64,000 bases of DNA from Saprospiraceae bacterium (GTDB lineage Bacteria; Bacteroidota; Bacteroidia; Chitinophagales; Saprospiraceae): the NCBI GenBank assembly GCA_016712145.1, contig JADJRO010000001.1, forward strand, positions 1,612,001 through 1,676,000. The letters run 5' to 3'. Shown one piece after another: positions 29,534 through 39,538 of this stretch. Within the stretch, counting starts at the first letter, position 1. Every line of letters starts with the position of its first letter. The notes beneath the pieces were generated by a model. It was not told the DNA's origin. It ran no database searches and worked only from the letters and a program-made list of their open reading frames with translations. The translations under genes were made by a program, and so were the position numbers.

Positions 29534-30298
29534 TTAATCCTTATCAGGATCATCCTTAACCCCAAGATGTTGGATTGCCAATTCGGATGCAAATTGTTCC
29601 GCACTTTTCTTGTTGTAATCTTCTGCTGAAGATATTTCTTGTCCGTCGATAAATACACCCACTTTAAAGCGATCCCTTTTATCTACTTTGTATTTACTCA
29701 ATACTTTAAAATCAATTTCTCTGGAATGCTTTTGACACCATTCCAACAACTGGCTTTTGTAATTATCATCAAATTCTTCCAGTTGATCCATGTTGATGAA
29801 TTTCTTGAGGATGGCACTGAGTATAAAGTGTTTTGTAAATTCAAACCCACGCTCAATGTAGATTGCACCCACCAATGCTTCCAATGCATTGCCCAACATC
29901 GATTGCGAAATGGCTGTTTGATTAAACTCCATCATCAAATGATCTAAGCCCATTTGTTCGGCTATGTAATTAAGCATTTTACGCTTTACAATTTTAGAAC
30001 GCATTTTGGTGAGGAATCCTTCATTGGCAGAAGGGTATTTTTTAAATAGATACTCTCCAACCACAAAACTCAATAAAGCATCTCCAAGATACTCCAGCCG
30101 CTCATTGGATTGATACAAGCCATTGGTATCGTTAGGAAAATTATTGAGTGTGGATTTGTGATAAAAAGCCAGTTTAAAAATGTAGATGTTGGATGGAGTA
30201 AATCCAATTAAATGATGCAAACGCTCTGCAAAATGTTTATCCTTAGAGAAAAACTTGTGATTGGTCTTATTGTAAAACTTAACTAGGAATCCTAACAT
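29534..30298 (-). CDS. rnc: Ribonuclease III
   Basis: RNase III cuts double-stranded RNA, including rRNA precursors. The signature NERLEYLGDALLS is at residues 65-77, with the second acidic pair in NALEALVGAIYIERG. A double-stranded-RNA-binding domain occupies about residues 175-248 (DNYKSQLLEWCQ ... KKSAEQFASELAIQHL). The 254-residue length is slightly long because of a Bacteroidota-type N-terminal extension of about 30 residues. Its start overlaps the end of fabF by 7 bp, so the two are translationally coupled, the common order in this phylum. Confidence 0.96.
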   Translation of the reverse strand: MLGFLVKFYNKTNHKFFSKDKHFAERLHHLIGFTPSNIYIFKLAFYHKSTLNNFPNDTNGLYQSNERLEYLGDALLSFVVGEYLFKKYPSANEGFLTKMRSKIVKRKMLNYIAEQMGLDHLMMEFNQTAISQSMLGNALEALVGAIYIERGFEFTKHFILSAILKKFINMDQLEEFDDNYKSQLLEWCQKHSREIDFKVLSKYKVDKRDRFKVGVFIDGQEISSAEDYNKKSAEQFASELAIQHLGVKDDPDKD

Positions 30299-31533
30299 CT
30301 TTTAAAAATCACTGAACTGTTATGCCCTCCGAATCCAAAGGTATTACTTAAAAAAGCATTTACCTTTCGACTTTGTGCTTCATTAAAAGTAAAATTTAGT
30401 TTTGGATCCAAATCCGGATCCTCAGTAAAGTGATTAATGGTAGGTGGTATAAAATCATGTAAAATGGCCATAATTCCAGTAATAACTTCTATAACACCTG
30501 CAGCACCCAGGAGGTGGCCAGTCATAGATTTAGTTGAACTGATATTAACTTTATAAGCATCATCCCCAAAAACATTTACAATTGCTTTGGCCTCAGCAAT
30601 GTCACCTAGAGGTGTGGACGTACCATGGGTATTTATATAATCTATTTGAGAAGGGCTTAAGCCGGATTCCTTTAAAGCCAAATGCATGGCTGTACTGGCA
30701 CCCAGTCCATCCGGATGGGGGGCCGTGATATGAAAAGCATCTGCAGTAGCGCCAGAACCAACCATTTCTGCATATATCTTAGCTCCGCGTTTTTTGGCAG
30801 ATTCGTATTCTTCTAAAATCAGGGAACCTGCACCTTCACCCAAGACAAATCCATCCCGATCCTTATCATAAGGTCTTGATGCCGTCATAAAATCATCGTT
30901 GCGCTCAGACAATGCCTTCATGGAGGAAAATCCTCCTACCCCGGCGCGGGTAATTGCAGCTTCTGAACCTCCGGTTACCATCATATCCGCTTTATTCAAA
31001 CGAATATAATCAAAAGCATTTGAAATGGCATGTGCTGAGGAAGCACAAGCCGACACGGTCCCGTAATTAATACCCATCAAGCCATATTTTATAGAAATAT
31101 GACCTGGTGCAATGTCTGAAATAAGTTTAGGTATCAAAAAAGGACTATAACGCGGTGGTCCGCTCGCTAAAGCTGCTTCAGAAATATCATGTTCAAGCGT
31201 ATTAAATCCGCCGATTCCAGATCCCCAGATTACACCAAATCGAGCCAAATCCACCTGATCCAATTGGATCCCTGAATCTTTCATGGCTTCTTCAGCTACA
31301 ATTAAGGCATATTGAGAAAATGGGTCAATTTTTCGGGCTTCTTTTTTATCTAAGAAATTTTCAACATTAAAATCCTTAAGCTGACAGGCAAAACGCGTCC
31401 GAAACAGGCTTGCATCAAAATAACTAATTGGACAAGCACCGCTCCTTCCTGCTTGTAAACCTGCAAGAAAAGCATCCTGGCCAATGCCAATAGGCGTTAA
31501 TGCGCCGATTCCGGTTACTACGACCCGTCTCAT
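30292..31533 (-). CDS. fabF: 3-oxoacyl-[acyl-carrier-protein] synthase II
   Basis: This condensing enzyme extends acyl-ACP with malonyl-ACP in fatty-acid elongation. The 413-residue length is standard. The catalytic triad is visible: Cys163 in VSACASSAH, His303 in NTHGTSTPLGD and His340 in MTGHLLGAAG, with Lys335 in STKSMTG. It lies 70 bp after acpP and overlaps rnc, forming the usual acpP-fabF-rnc operon. Confidence 0.97.
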   Translation of the reverse strand: MRRVVVTGIGALTPIGIGQDAFLAGLQAGRSGACPISYFDASLFRTRFACQLKDFNVENFLDKKEARKIDPFSQYALIVAEEAMKDSGIQLDQVDLARFGVIWGSGIGGFNTLEHDISEAALASGPPRYSPFLIPKLISDIAPGHISIKYGLMGINYGTVSACASSAHAISNAFDYIRLNKADMMVTGGSEAAITRAGVGGFSSMKALSERNDDFMTASRPYDKDRDGFVLGEGAGSLILEEYESAKKRGAKIYAEMVGSGATADAFHITAPHPDGLGASTAMHLALKESGLSPSQIDYINTHGTSTPLGDIAEAKAIVNVFGDDAYKVNISSTKSMTGHLLGAAGVIEVITGIMAILHDFIPPTINHFTEDPDLDPKLNFTFNEAQSRKVNAFLSNTFGFGGHNSSVIFKRC

Positions 31534-31603
31534 TCGCTAATTATTGTTCGTATGCCCTTGAACCATTCAAAAGGCATGCTAAAATAACAAATTATTAAAT
31601 TGA

Positions 31604-31840
31604 TTATTTACAGTTAGCCTCAAGGTAGGCAATAGCTTGCCCTACAGTTTGAATTTTTTCTGCCTGATCGTCTGGGATAGATGTATCAAACTCTTTCTCG
31701 AATTCCATGATAAGTTCCACAGTATCAAGGGAGTCTGCACCTAAATCATTAACAAAACTCGCTTCGATGGTAACTTCAGCCTCATCTACAGCTAATTTGT
31801 CTACGATAATTTTTTTAACTCTTTCAGCAATTGTTGACAT
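31604..31840 (-). CDS. acpP: Acyl carrier protein
   Basis: A 78-residue acidic four-helix protein. Ser37 in GADSLDTVELIMEFE is the site of the 4'-phosphopantetheine arm. It carries growing acyl chains for FabF and for lipid A and phospholipid synthesis. It is the first gene of the acpP-fabF-rnc unit and is divergent from pyk across 153 bp. Confidence 0.97.
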   Translation of the reverse strand: MSTIAERVKKIIVDKLAVDEAEVTIEASFVNDLGADSLDTVELIMEFEKEFDTSIPDDQAEKIQTVGQAIAYLEANCK

Positions 31841-31870
31841 GATAATTTAGATTTTTTTATAATCAAGGCG

Positions 31871-31901
31871 CAAATTAAGGGATTCATTAAAGGATTACCA
31901 A
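31871..31901 (-). promoter_or_regulatory. Candidate promoter of acpP
   Basis: On the minus strand TTG (31899-31901) and TTAATTTG (31871-31878) are separated by 20 bp. The second element differs from TAnnTTTG at one base. The acpP start codon is 30 bp downstream. Confidence 0.45.
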
Positions 31902-31993
31902 AATAATTTTCGCTTTTTTTAAAGACCTTAGCCCTGTTTTACATTGTAAACCAAAGTTTTGCTAAATAATTCCCTAAATCTGATAATTATTTT

Positions 31994-33418
31994 ATGATTC
32001 ACCATAATACTAAAATTGTAGCGACAGTCGGACCAGCCTCATCATCTTATGATCAATTGGTGGCTTTGACTTTAGAAGGCGTAGCCGTATTCAGGCTTAA
32101 TTTTTCACATGGAAGCTATGAAGACCATGAAAAGGTAATTCGGCATATTCATGCAATCAATGAAAAATTTGATACCCATGTGGGCATCTTGTGTGATTTA
32201 CAGGGTCCTAAATTAAGAATTGGAACCATCGAAAACAATGGTTTGGAAATTCTGCCGGGTGAGGTATTAAACTTTATAAATAAGCCATGCATTGGAACAA
32301 AAGAACAGATTTACATGAGTTATGTAAACTTTGCCCGAGATGTCAAAGTTGGAGAAACCATCTTAATCGATGATGGAAAACTAGTATTTGAGGTTCTTAC
32401 CACCAATGGAATTGATAAAGTCCAACTGAAATGTCTCTTTGGTGGTATTTTATCGTCAAACAAAGGCGTTAACCTTCCGGATACTGAAATATCCTTGCCT
32501 TCATTAACTGAAAAAGACCTCAAAGACCTTGATTTTATACTCAAACACAAAGTCAACTGGATTGCCCTTTCTTTTGTACGAAAAGCTCAAGACATTGAAG
32601 AGCTCATTCAATTAGTAGAAAAAGCCAAACATCCGGCCAAAGTGATTGCCAAAATTGAAAAACCGGAAGCCATTAAAAATTTAGATGCCATTATTAAAAT
32701 CAGCAACGGCATCATGATCGCCCGTGGGGATTTGGGCGTTGAATTTCCAATTGAAAAATTGCCAACGATTCAAAAACTAATCATCACAAAATGCATTCAA
32801 CGTGCCCGACCGGTGATCGTGGCTACACAGCTTATGGATAGTATGATTAATAATCCGAGTCCAACACGTGCAGAAGTAACCGATGTGGCCAATGCGGTAT
32901 TGGATGGTACAGATGCAGTCATGTTATCGGCTGAGACCTCTGTTGGTAAGCATCCCGTAAAAGTGGTTACTGCAATGAATAAGATCATCTTTGAAGCAGA
33001 AAGACATTATGCTATTTTAACTAAAAGACCCCGTCCTTCCGATAAATCCTCTACTTTTTTGTCGGATGTGGTATGTTTTAATGCTGCAAAGACAGCAGAA
33101 GATATCAAAGCCCAAGCAATCATTGGGCTCACGATTTCCGGTTACACTGCCTTTAAAACGTCTTCCTACAGAACCCATTGCCCGATTTATATTTTTACCA
33201 GTGCAACGCACATGCTGGGAACTTTAAATCTGGTTTGGGGCGTTCGATGTTATTATTATGATAAAATGAGTTCAACCGATGAAACTATTGAAGATCTTAT
33301 TGAAATTTTAAAGAAAGATCATAAACTGAAAGCGGGAGATCTCGTTGTTAATACCGGTAGCATGCCCATTCATAAAAAATTGCGGACCAACATGCTCAAG
33401 GTAACTGAAGTAGAATAA
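31994..33418 (+). CDS. pyk: Pyruvate kinase
   Basis: Pyruvate kinase makes ATP and pyruvate from phosphoenolpyruvate in glycolysis. The 474-residue protein has the substrate-site segments FRLNFSHG, LCDLQGPKLRIG, IAKIEKPEAI and IMIARGDLGVEFP, followed by a shorter C-terminal regulatory domain. It is divergent from acpP and is followed after 22 bp by the TPR gene of an envelope operon. Confidence 0.97.
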   Translation: MIHHNTKIVATVGPASSSYDQLVALTLEGVAVFRLNFSHGSYEDHEKVIRHIHAINEKFDTHVGILCDLQGPKLRIGTIENNGLEILPGEVLNFINKPCIGTKEQIYMSYVNFARDVKVGETILIDDGKLVFEVLTTNGIDKVQLKCLFGGILSSNKGVNLPDTEISLPSLTEKDLKDLDFILKHKVNWIALSFVRKAQDIEELIQLVEKAKHPAKVIAKIEKPEAIKNLDAIIKISNGIMIARGDLGVEFPIEKLPTIQKLIITKCIQRARPVIVATQLMDSMINNPSPTRAEVTDVANAVLDGTDAVMLSAETSVGKHPVKVVTAMNKIIFEAERHYAILTKRPRPSDKSSTFLSDVVCFNAAKTAEDIKAQAIIGLTISGYTAFKTSSYRTHCPIYIFTSATHMLGTLNLVWGVRCYYYDKMSSTDETIEDLIEILKKDHKLKAGDLVVNTGSMPIHKKLRTNMLKVTEVE

Positions 33419-33440
33419 TTTTAGCCCTTATGTCTAAACC

Positions 33441-35081
33441 ATGCATAGATTATATCATACAATTTTAATTAACATTTTAGTTTCTTTCACAGCATTTAGT
33501 CAGGAAGTTGAAAAAAACCTCCTGAACCAAGGTATTTTAATTGATGCCCTGAAAGAAGAACAAATCGGTAATCGGCAAAAAGCCATTGATTTGTTCATTA
33601 AACTTAAATATGCTCCTGAAACCAAAGGAGTCAGCAATTATTATTTAGCTCGTATTTATCGGGAACAAGGTAAACACGACGAGGCTATGAGTGCCATTGA
33701 CGAAAGCATCGCCGCTGAACCTCAGAATAAATGGTATTTGATTCTGAAAGCGAATCTGGCAGAAGATTACGGGCAGTTTCAAATCATTGCAGAAGTATAT
33801 CAGAAATTGAGTCAATTGGAACCTGATAATTATACTTATTACGACAATGCAGCTTTAAATTATCTCAAAGCTGAAGACTTTGATAATGCTTTGATCGTAT
33901 TGAATGCATCGCAATTACATTTTGGACTCCTACCACCCATTGGCATTAAAAAATCCAAAATTTTAGTTCTTCAAAAAAAATCTAAAAAAGCATTGAGCTT
34001 GCTGGAAGAATGCTTGGTAAAATATCCTGGTCATTTAGAATTAATTGAAGAAATCAGATCCATCGCCCTCGAAGAAAACAATACTGACCTATTAAATAAA
34101 TATGGCTTAAAAACTAAATCTGTAGATGTCGAATCACAAAATCAACAAGCCCAACAAAACTTAACAAATTTAATAAATAACACAACGGTCTCATTGGATG
34201 AAAAAATTAAAACAATCATCAAAACGCTGACTGATTATATAAAAAATTCGAATACACAAGGAATTCAATCGTTAATTCCATTAACCAGTGAATTAATCAA
34301 ACAATATCCGGAGAGTCCAAAATCATATGCGTTGATGGCTGATTTGCATTTTCAAATGGATGATTTAGTGCACTCCTGCCGATTTTATATCAAAACAATT
34401 TCGTTAGGTACAGTCCCCTATTCAGTTTGGGAAAACTTATTGAATTGCATTATTTCTTTAAAACATTGGAATGCACTTTCTTATTATTCAAATATGTGTA
34501 TGGATTTCTACCCTGCACAAAGTTTTCCAAACTACTGTCAACTCTTAGCTTCGTTACAGTTACATAAACTTAATTTTTCTGAGTCGGATTTAAAAACCCT
34601 GCTTTTAAAAGTAAAATACAATCCAGTCAGAAATACAGATGCACTTATACTTGCTGCGCGATTGTATAAAATGAATCAAATATTGGTTGCGTCTGATTCC
34701 GCATGGCAGCAAGCCTTGCGTTCAAACTACAATGAACTTGCATTATTGGAATATTCACTCGATCAATCTGTTATCAATGGTTCAATTAGTGATGCCACAC
34801 TCGCTACGCTTTTGAAATCAGGTCAAATTCATTTTGCAACCAAATTTTACAAAATTGCACAAATTTATTTCAATCGGAAAGATTTTGCAAAAGCACGTGA
34901 TTACCTGGAAGAAACATTAAAATTCCCTATTGCGAAAAAGAAAGAATTGTTTCAAATGGTTGCATCCGTTTATGAAGCTTTAGGAGATACGCAACAAGCT
35001 AATCTCTCATTAGTAACAGCCAATGAATTTTCAGAAGAACGCATGGAGTATCCATTTATGCTTCAAAGCAAGGGAAAATGA
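33441..35081 (+). CDS. Secreted tetratricopeptide-repeat protein
   Basis: A 546-residue protein with a signal peptide (residues 1-20, cut near AFSQEV) and helical TPR-type repeats, for example ARIYREQGKHDEAMSAIDES around residues 72-91 and the last repeat KIAQIYFNRKDFAKARDYLE. TPR arrays bind proteins; the location would be periplasmic or outer-membrane. It overlaps the DUF4292 gene by 4 bp and belongs to the conserved TPR-DUF4292-EnvC-like cluster of Bacteroidota, which points to envelope assembly or cell division. The exact partner is unknown. Confidence 0.85.
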   Translation: MHRLYHTILINILVSFTAFSQEVEKNLLNQGILIDALKEEQIGNRQKAIDLFIKLKYAPETKGVSNYYLARIYREQGKHDEAMSAIDESIAAEPQNKWYLILKANLAEDYGQFQIIAEVYQKLSQLEPDNYTYYDNAALNYLKAEDFDNALIVLNASQLHFGLLPPIGIKKSKILVLQKKSKKALSLLEECLVKYPGHLELIEEIRSIALEENNTDLLNKYGLKTKSVDVESQNQQAQQNLTNLINNTTVSLDEKIKTIIKTLTDYIKNSNTQGIQSLIPLTSELIKQYPESPKSYALMADLHFQMDDLVHSCRFYIKTISLGTVPYSVWENLLNCIISLKHWNALSYYSNMCMDFYPAQSFPNYCQLLASLQLHKLNFSESDLKTLLLKVKYNPVRNTDALILAARLYKMNQILVASDSAWQQALRSNYNELALLEYSLDQSVINGSISDATLATLLKSGQIHFATKFYKIAQIYFNRKDFAKARDYLEETLKFPIAKKKELFQMVASVYEALGDTQQANLSLVTANEFSEERMEYPFMLQSKGK

Positions 35082-35848
35082 AATTTTTGCTTTTAAATTT
35101 AGTAATCCTGTGTATCCTGATTGCTTCTTGCCATACAGCTAAAAAGCAATCCGAAATCGACCGCAATTCGAATGCAAAGAAACTAGACTCTTGCAATGTC
35201 GATTGCTTGCTTAATAAAATAACTGCAAATCAAAATTTACACTACTTTATGGGTAAAGGATCCATTCGGTATCGATTTGAAAATGACCGTCAGGATGCCC
35301 GCATTACACTTTACGCAATAAAAGATAGCCTCTGTTTAATTTCATTAAAAAAATTAGGAGTGGAGGCTTTTAGAATTTTATTATTGCCCGATCACATCCT
35401 TGTAATAGACCGCTTAAATCAGGAATATTCAAATCTCAACTATTCCGATTTACAAAATCAATATCAATTGGAAATTAAATTTGACTGGTTACAAAATTTG
35501 TTAAGCAGTGGATGCTTTATAAAAGAATTTATGGAATATCATGTAACGGATTCTGCTTTTAATTTTATACTTCAAGGAAATTCAAAAGCGTATGCTATTG
35601 CTTATACCCTGTCCAATCCAGAAGTGTTGTGTAAAGATTTTAAACTGGAAAATTCACAATATGCATTAAATCTAATCGTAAGCGACTATTTAAAACTTGA
35701 AAACAGGTCAATTCCTTCAAAATTTCAAATAGAATTTGAATCGATCGATCAATCTGTTTTAAATTTGGATTTAATTTGGAATGAAATTAAGTTGGATCCA
35801 ATCCATCAGGTAAAATTTAGCATTCCCGATCACTATAAAAAAAGATGA
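35078..35848 (+). CDS. DUF4292 lipoprotein
   Basis: A 256-residue lipoprotein (lipobox LIASC). Its beta-rich sequence resembles the DUF4292 family, which is LolB/LolA-like in fold and typical of Bacteroidota. It has GKGSIRYRFENDRQDARI, then KKLGVEAFRILLLPD, then DRLNQEY. The gene overlaps both neighbours by 4 bp (ATGA type), so it is translated together with the TPR and EnvC-like proteins. A role in outer-membrane or cell-wall maintenance is inferred from this context. Confidence 0.8.
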   Translation: MKFLLLNLVILCILIASCHTAKKQSEIDRNSNAKKLDSCNVDCLLNKITANQNLHYFMGKGSIRYRFENDRQDARITLYAIKDSLCLISLKKLGVEAFRILLLPDHILVIDRLNQEYSNLNYSDLQNQYQLEIKFDWLQNLLSSGCFIKEFMEYHVTDSAFNFILQGNSKAYAIAYTLSNPEVLCKDFKLENSQYALNLIVSDYLKLENRSIPSKFQIEFESIDQSVLNLDLIWNEIKLDPIHQVKFSIPDHYKKR

Positions 35849-37059
35849 ACAAATTCACCCTAAAATCCATTCGCATAAATTTCCTTTTACATCCACAGTA
35901 TAGGTACATTTTTCATGCGATTTGCAGCAGTTTGTTTATACCTATTGGCATTATTTTATGGTACCAATTAACTAGCCAAACCAATCCAGCAAATAAACCA
36001 AAGGATAGTCAAATTAAAGAGATTCAACAGGCCATTGACCAGACTGGTCAATTGATCAAGCAAAATAAATCGGAAAAAAATCAACTTCTTAAAAATCTTG
36101 AATTGTATCAAAGTCAGATTTCGTACCGAACTGAATTACAAAATGCACTTACGAATGAATTAGCCACTACACAGAATGAATTAAAAAATTTACAAGAGCA
36201 AAATAAGTCCAATGTATTAAAACTGCAACGTTTTAAAGAACAATATGCTGTTTTGGTAAAGAATAAGATTATTCACCGAATTACCTATAATCCCATGTTG
36301 ACATTATTCCATCCGGAGGATCTGGATGCTAAAGTTTTAAAATGGTATCTATTGGAAAAACTGGAAAAGCAACGAATACAAACGCTGGATTCTTTAAAAA
36401 CCTGGAATCAATTGTATACAAAAAACTTTCAAAAGCTTAAACTGGAATTAAATACCCAGGATTCCTTATTGAAGAATATTCAATCCGAAGAACTGCGTTT
36501 AAAACAAGATCTATCCAGTTCGGGACTGCTTATTAAAGAATTGGATAGTAAAGAGGCTAATCTCAATGCAACCCTTACGAATTACAAAAGGAAAAAAGAA
36601 GCGCTGACTAAATGGATAGAGGCCAGCGTTCATGAGCTTGTAAAAACGAAAACATCCACTTCAAAAACCAATCAGATTAAAAGGATGCGGTATCCCATGC
36701 AGTCCCCTACAATCATTTCGAGATTTGGGAAAAACATGGAATCCGGTAATAAAAATCTGGTCATCCGCAACAATGGAATCGATCTTCAATCACAAAATCC
36801 TTTTGTGAGTGCAGCCAATCCAGCAGAAGTTGTTCAAATTCGAAAAATGCCCAATCAATTGTATTTACTAATTACAAAATCTGATGATAATTACATTGTG
36901 TATTCCAATCTAAATTCAGTGTTACTTCGGAATGGAGAACGCATAGAAAGTGGAACTAATATAGGACAAGCAGCTAAAAACGAACAGGGATTTTATGAAC
37001 TCCATTTTGAAACCTGGCAAGGCAAAACACCTACAAATCCAATGAAATTTTTAAAATAA
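35845..37059 (+). CDS. EnvC-like murein hydrolase activator with inactive LytM domain
   Basis: A 404-residue protein: N-terminal helix (residues about 20-42), a long coiled coil (about 50-265) and a C-terminal M23/LytM domain (about 280-404). Of the four zinc ligands of active M23 peptidases, the first is Asn (NNGIDLQ instead of HxGIDI) and the third region reads VYSNL instead of VYxHL; ELHFE keeps one histidine. It therefore cannot be an active endopeptidase. Like E. coli EnvC it probably activates amidases during septum splitting. It is the last gene of the operon, followed by a terminator about 180 bp on. Confidence 0.88.
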   Translation: MNKFTLKSIRINFLLHPQYRYIFHAICSSLFIPIGIILWYQLTSQTNPANKPKDSQIKEIQQAIDQTGQLIKQNKSEKNQLLKNLELYQSQISYRTELQNALTNELATTQNELKNLQEQNKSNVLKLQRFKEQYAVLVKNKIIHRITYNPMLTLFHPEDLDAKVLKWYLLEKLEKQRIQTLDSLKTWNQLYTKNFQKLKLELNTQDSLLKNIQSEELRLKQDLSSSGLLIKELDSKEANLNATLTNYKRKKEALTKWIEASVHELVKTKTSTSKTNQIKRMRYPMQSPTIISRFGKNMESGNKNLVIRNNGIDLQSQNPFVSAANPAEVVQIRKMPNQLYLLITKSDDNYIVYSNLNSVLLRNGERIESGTNIGQAAKNEQGFYELHFETWQGKTPTNPMKFLK

Positions 37060-37239
37060 TTCGCGGTTCTTATTTTATCACAGGATCATACAAAGTCTAA
37101 TTTTTAATAGCAGAAAAACTATAATTTTTTGTTCAGTCTGCCAAAAAATAATTCGAAAAGCAAATGGTCTTTTGATATATTTTGAAATGTATTTTCATTC
37201 ACATTGGTCAATGTTAAATTTATTAAATCGATTGAAAAT

Positions 37240-37270
37240 AAAAAAGCCATCCCAATGGAATGGCTTTTTT
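37240..37270. terminator. Bidirectional terminator between convergent genes
   Basis: AAAAAAGCCAT pairs with ATGGCTTTTTT (11 bp) around a 9-base loop, with T6 on the plus side and T6 on the minus side. It serves the EnvC-like operon and the convergent Omp28-type gene. Confidence 0.85.
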
Positions 37271-37291
37271 ATTTTAATATCCAATTGTTCT

Positions 37292-39327
37292 TTAATGAGC
37301 AACAATTAATTTAGAAGTTTGTAAAGTAGTTCCTTGATATAAACGGATCATATAATTTCCGTTTTCCAACAAGTTAGTCTGAATCGGTAAAATAATATCA
37401 CCAGATTGTTGACCATAATTTTTAGATGAAACGACGCGACCGGTTAAATCCAACAGCTCTATTTTTAAAGCAGTTGCCTCTTTTAAACTGATGCTGATTT
37501 CAGTTATAGAATTAGCTGGATTAGGCGTTGGATTCAAATTACTTACTGAAACGGATGGATCTCCAGTTGCAGTAAATAATCCTCTAGCCACAGCTTCATC
37601 AAAAGATGCTTCATTTCCATTAATATATTCTCCGTTAGGATCTAAGATGACTCCAACAAATTTCAATTTTGCAAGATTCGTTGTAGCTGGTATAATGTAT
37701 TTATAAGATTTAATATAACTGGTTCCTGCTGGAATATCATCAGGTAAATCACCAGGCACACCAGACCAACCATCCATGATTGCACGTGCAACGTGATTGT
37801 ATGTCATTCGAGCAGCTGGTACTGGATTGGGTAAAATTTCATACCCACCCATAACACCATTTGTGCCACCTGCATATGCATTCGATTGGTTATACGTTGA
37901 TGCTGTTCCTTTAACACCATCTTCAACTACCATCATGTTAAAGCGGTGATCTCCTTGTACCGATTCTTCAAAGTCCGCTTTAACTTCTACAGTAACTTCG
38001 CGGGTAGCTGCATCATATTTTGCACCAAGATCAATAATTACTGGTGTCAATTCTACCACATGATCATAAAAAATCGGTTCCATTCCACTTGGATCTAATA
38101 AATTTTTTCTGTCCATGATTACACTTGGATATCCTGAAAAGCCAGGGAAAGTAGCAATCCCAGCATCATAATTTGCTACTGTCATAGGGTCTCTGTTGTG
38201 GACTGCAATTCCAACAAAATGTTGTGGAAATAATTTTGTTAGAGAATCCATATAAACAGCACCTCTTGGGCACCACTGACACCAGGTTCCGGTTGCTTCT
38301 TCAACCACAATTTTTTTATTTGGAGCCGGAGTAACTCCTTTAATGGTACAGAGCGGCTGTTATTTGATGGCTTATCATCTACACTTGCATTTACTTTAGT
38401 AATTGCAATATCAATTTTACCAATTCCTGCAGCATAATTAATACTTCCACTCAATGGCAGGATAGCAGATTCTTTTAAACTGTCTAAGTTTAAAGCATAA
38501 TTTTCTGTGGTTATTGGTCCACCATTTACAGACCATTGCACTTCGGCAGCAGTTATTTTAGTACGTCCAACATTTTTAATTTTTATGGATGCAGGTGCTG
38601 TACCTCCAGTCAAATTTTTTGGTCTAACGGTAACACCAGATAAAGTAGCATCCAGATTAAGTGCAACAAAAGGTTCGTAGGTATAACTTACATCATCAAC
38701 ATAATAAGTCGCAAGGTTATTTGAACTGGTTGGATAAATGTCCATTGAAGCCACAGCATTGTTTGGATTAGCCCAGGATCCAAGGGATTTATCATCAATA
38801 AAAGCTTCCCAATTATTATCGGTCATGTTGGCAACCACTTTTATTTTAAACCAAGCATCTTTCGGATGTGTACCTTTTGCGATCGTTCCTGCACCACCCG
38901 TACCTAAGGTAAATCGAACATCTCCGTTAGGATCAAAAAATGCATCCAAAGACCAGATTCCTCCAACTGCGGCATTTCCCTGGAAATTAAAATAACCACC
39001 TGTGCCATTTACTACGTACATCCACATTTCCAATGTGAATATTCCACTGGTTTTACGGCCTCCAAATGGAAGAATCACGTCAGCTGGCCCTCCACCTGCG
39101 GCGGTACTTAAAAATTTAATGGATTTTGTGCCGCTGTGTGCTTGTTCGTTGCTCACTTTGGTATCATCAGCACCCCCTTTTACGCCACTCCAGGTAGTCC
39201 ATTTAGTTGAACTAACCCCAAGGAAAGCACCTGCTGTGTATGCCTCAAAATCGTCCGAAAACGAATTTTGGGCAAACACATTGCCGAAATTTGCTCCAAT
39301 GAAAATCAATAGTAAAATTCTCTTCAT
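37292..39327 (-). pseudogene. Omp28-related T9SS type A cargo, one frameshift
   Basis: Two overlapping frames make one protein of about 678 residues. The first (from 39327) has a signal peptide, a jelly-roll/LamG-like domain with SFSDDFEAY, and an Ig-like domain. The second holds a thioredoxin-like Omp28 domain with TGTWCQWCPRGAVYMD (a CxxC redox or structural pair) and a T9SS type A sorting domain (LNPTPNPANSITEISI ... NYMIRLYQGTTLQTSKL). The frame changes around 38345-38355; one extra base there would join RSVTIKGVTP to the CxxC domain without interruption. If the base is truly missing the product would be cut before the Omp28 domain and could not be secreted. Sequencing error is the simpler reading. 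Confidence 0.8.
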
Positions 39328-39478
39328 ATCAGTAATTTTTTCTGTGAATAAATTATTAAAGGCTCCAAATATAAGGATTAGATTAAAAATGAGCTGAAAA
39401 TTAACGTTTTGTGGTTGAAATGGATCGCTTTGCAGGACTTAGGCTGATTCTAGGTCTACTCCTGCAACATATTACGCT

Positions 39479-39509
39479 GGGAGTAGGCTCAGCCTACGGC
39501 TAGCTTTCG
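39479..39509. repeat. REP-like dispersed palindromic element, copy 1
   Basis: GTAGGCTCAGCCTAC followed by GGCTAGCTTT. It aligns to two elements at 46.2-46.4 kb that share the GTAG...CTAGCTTT core. It lies downstream of rmuC in the gap between two minus-strand genes. Confidence 0.5.
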
Positions 39510-39538
39510 TTTAGTTTGAAAATTACTATTATGAAATA

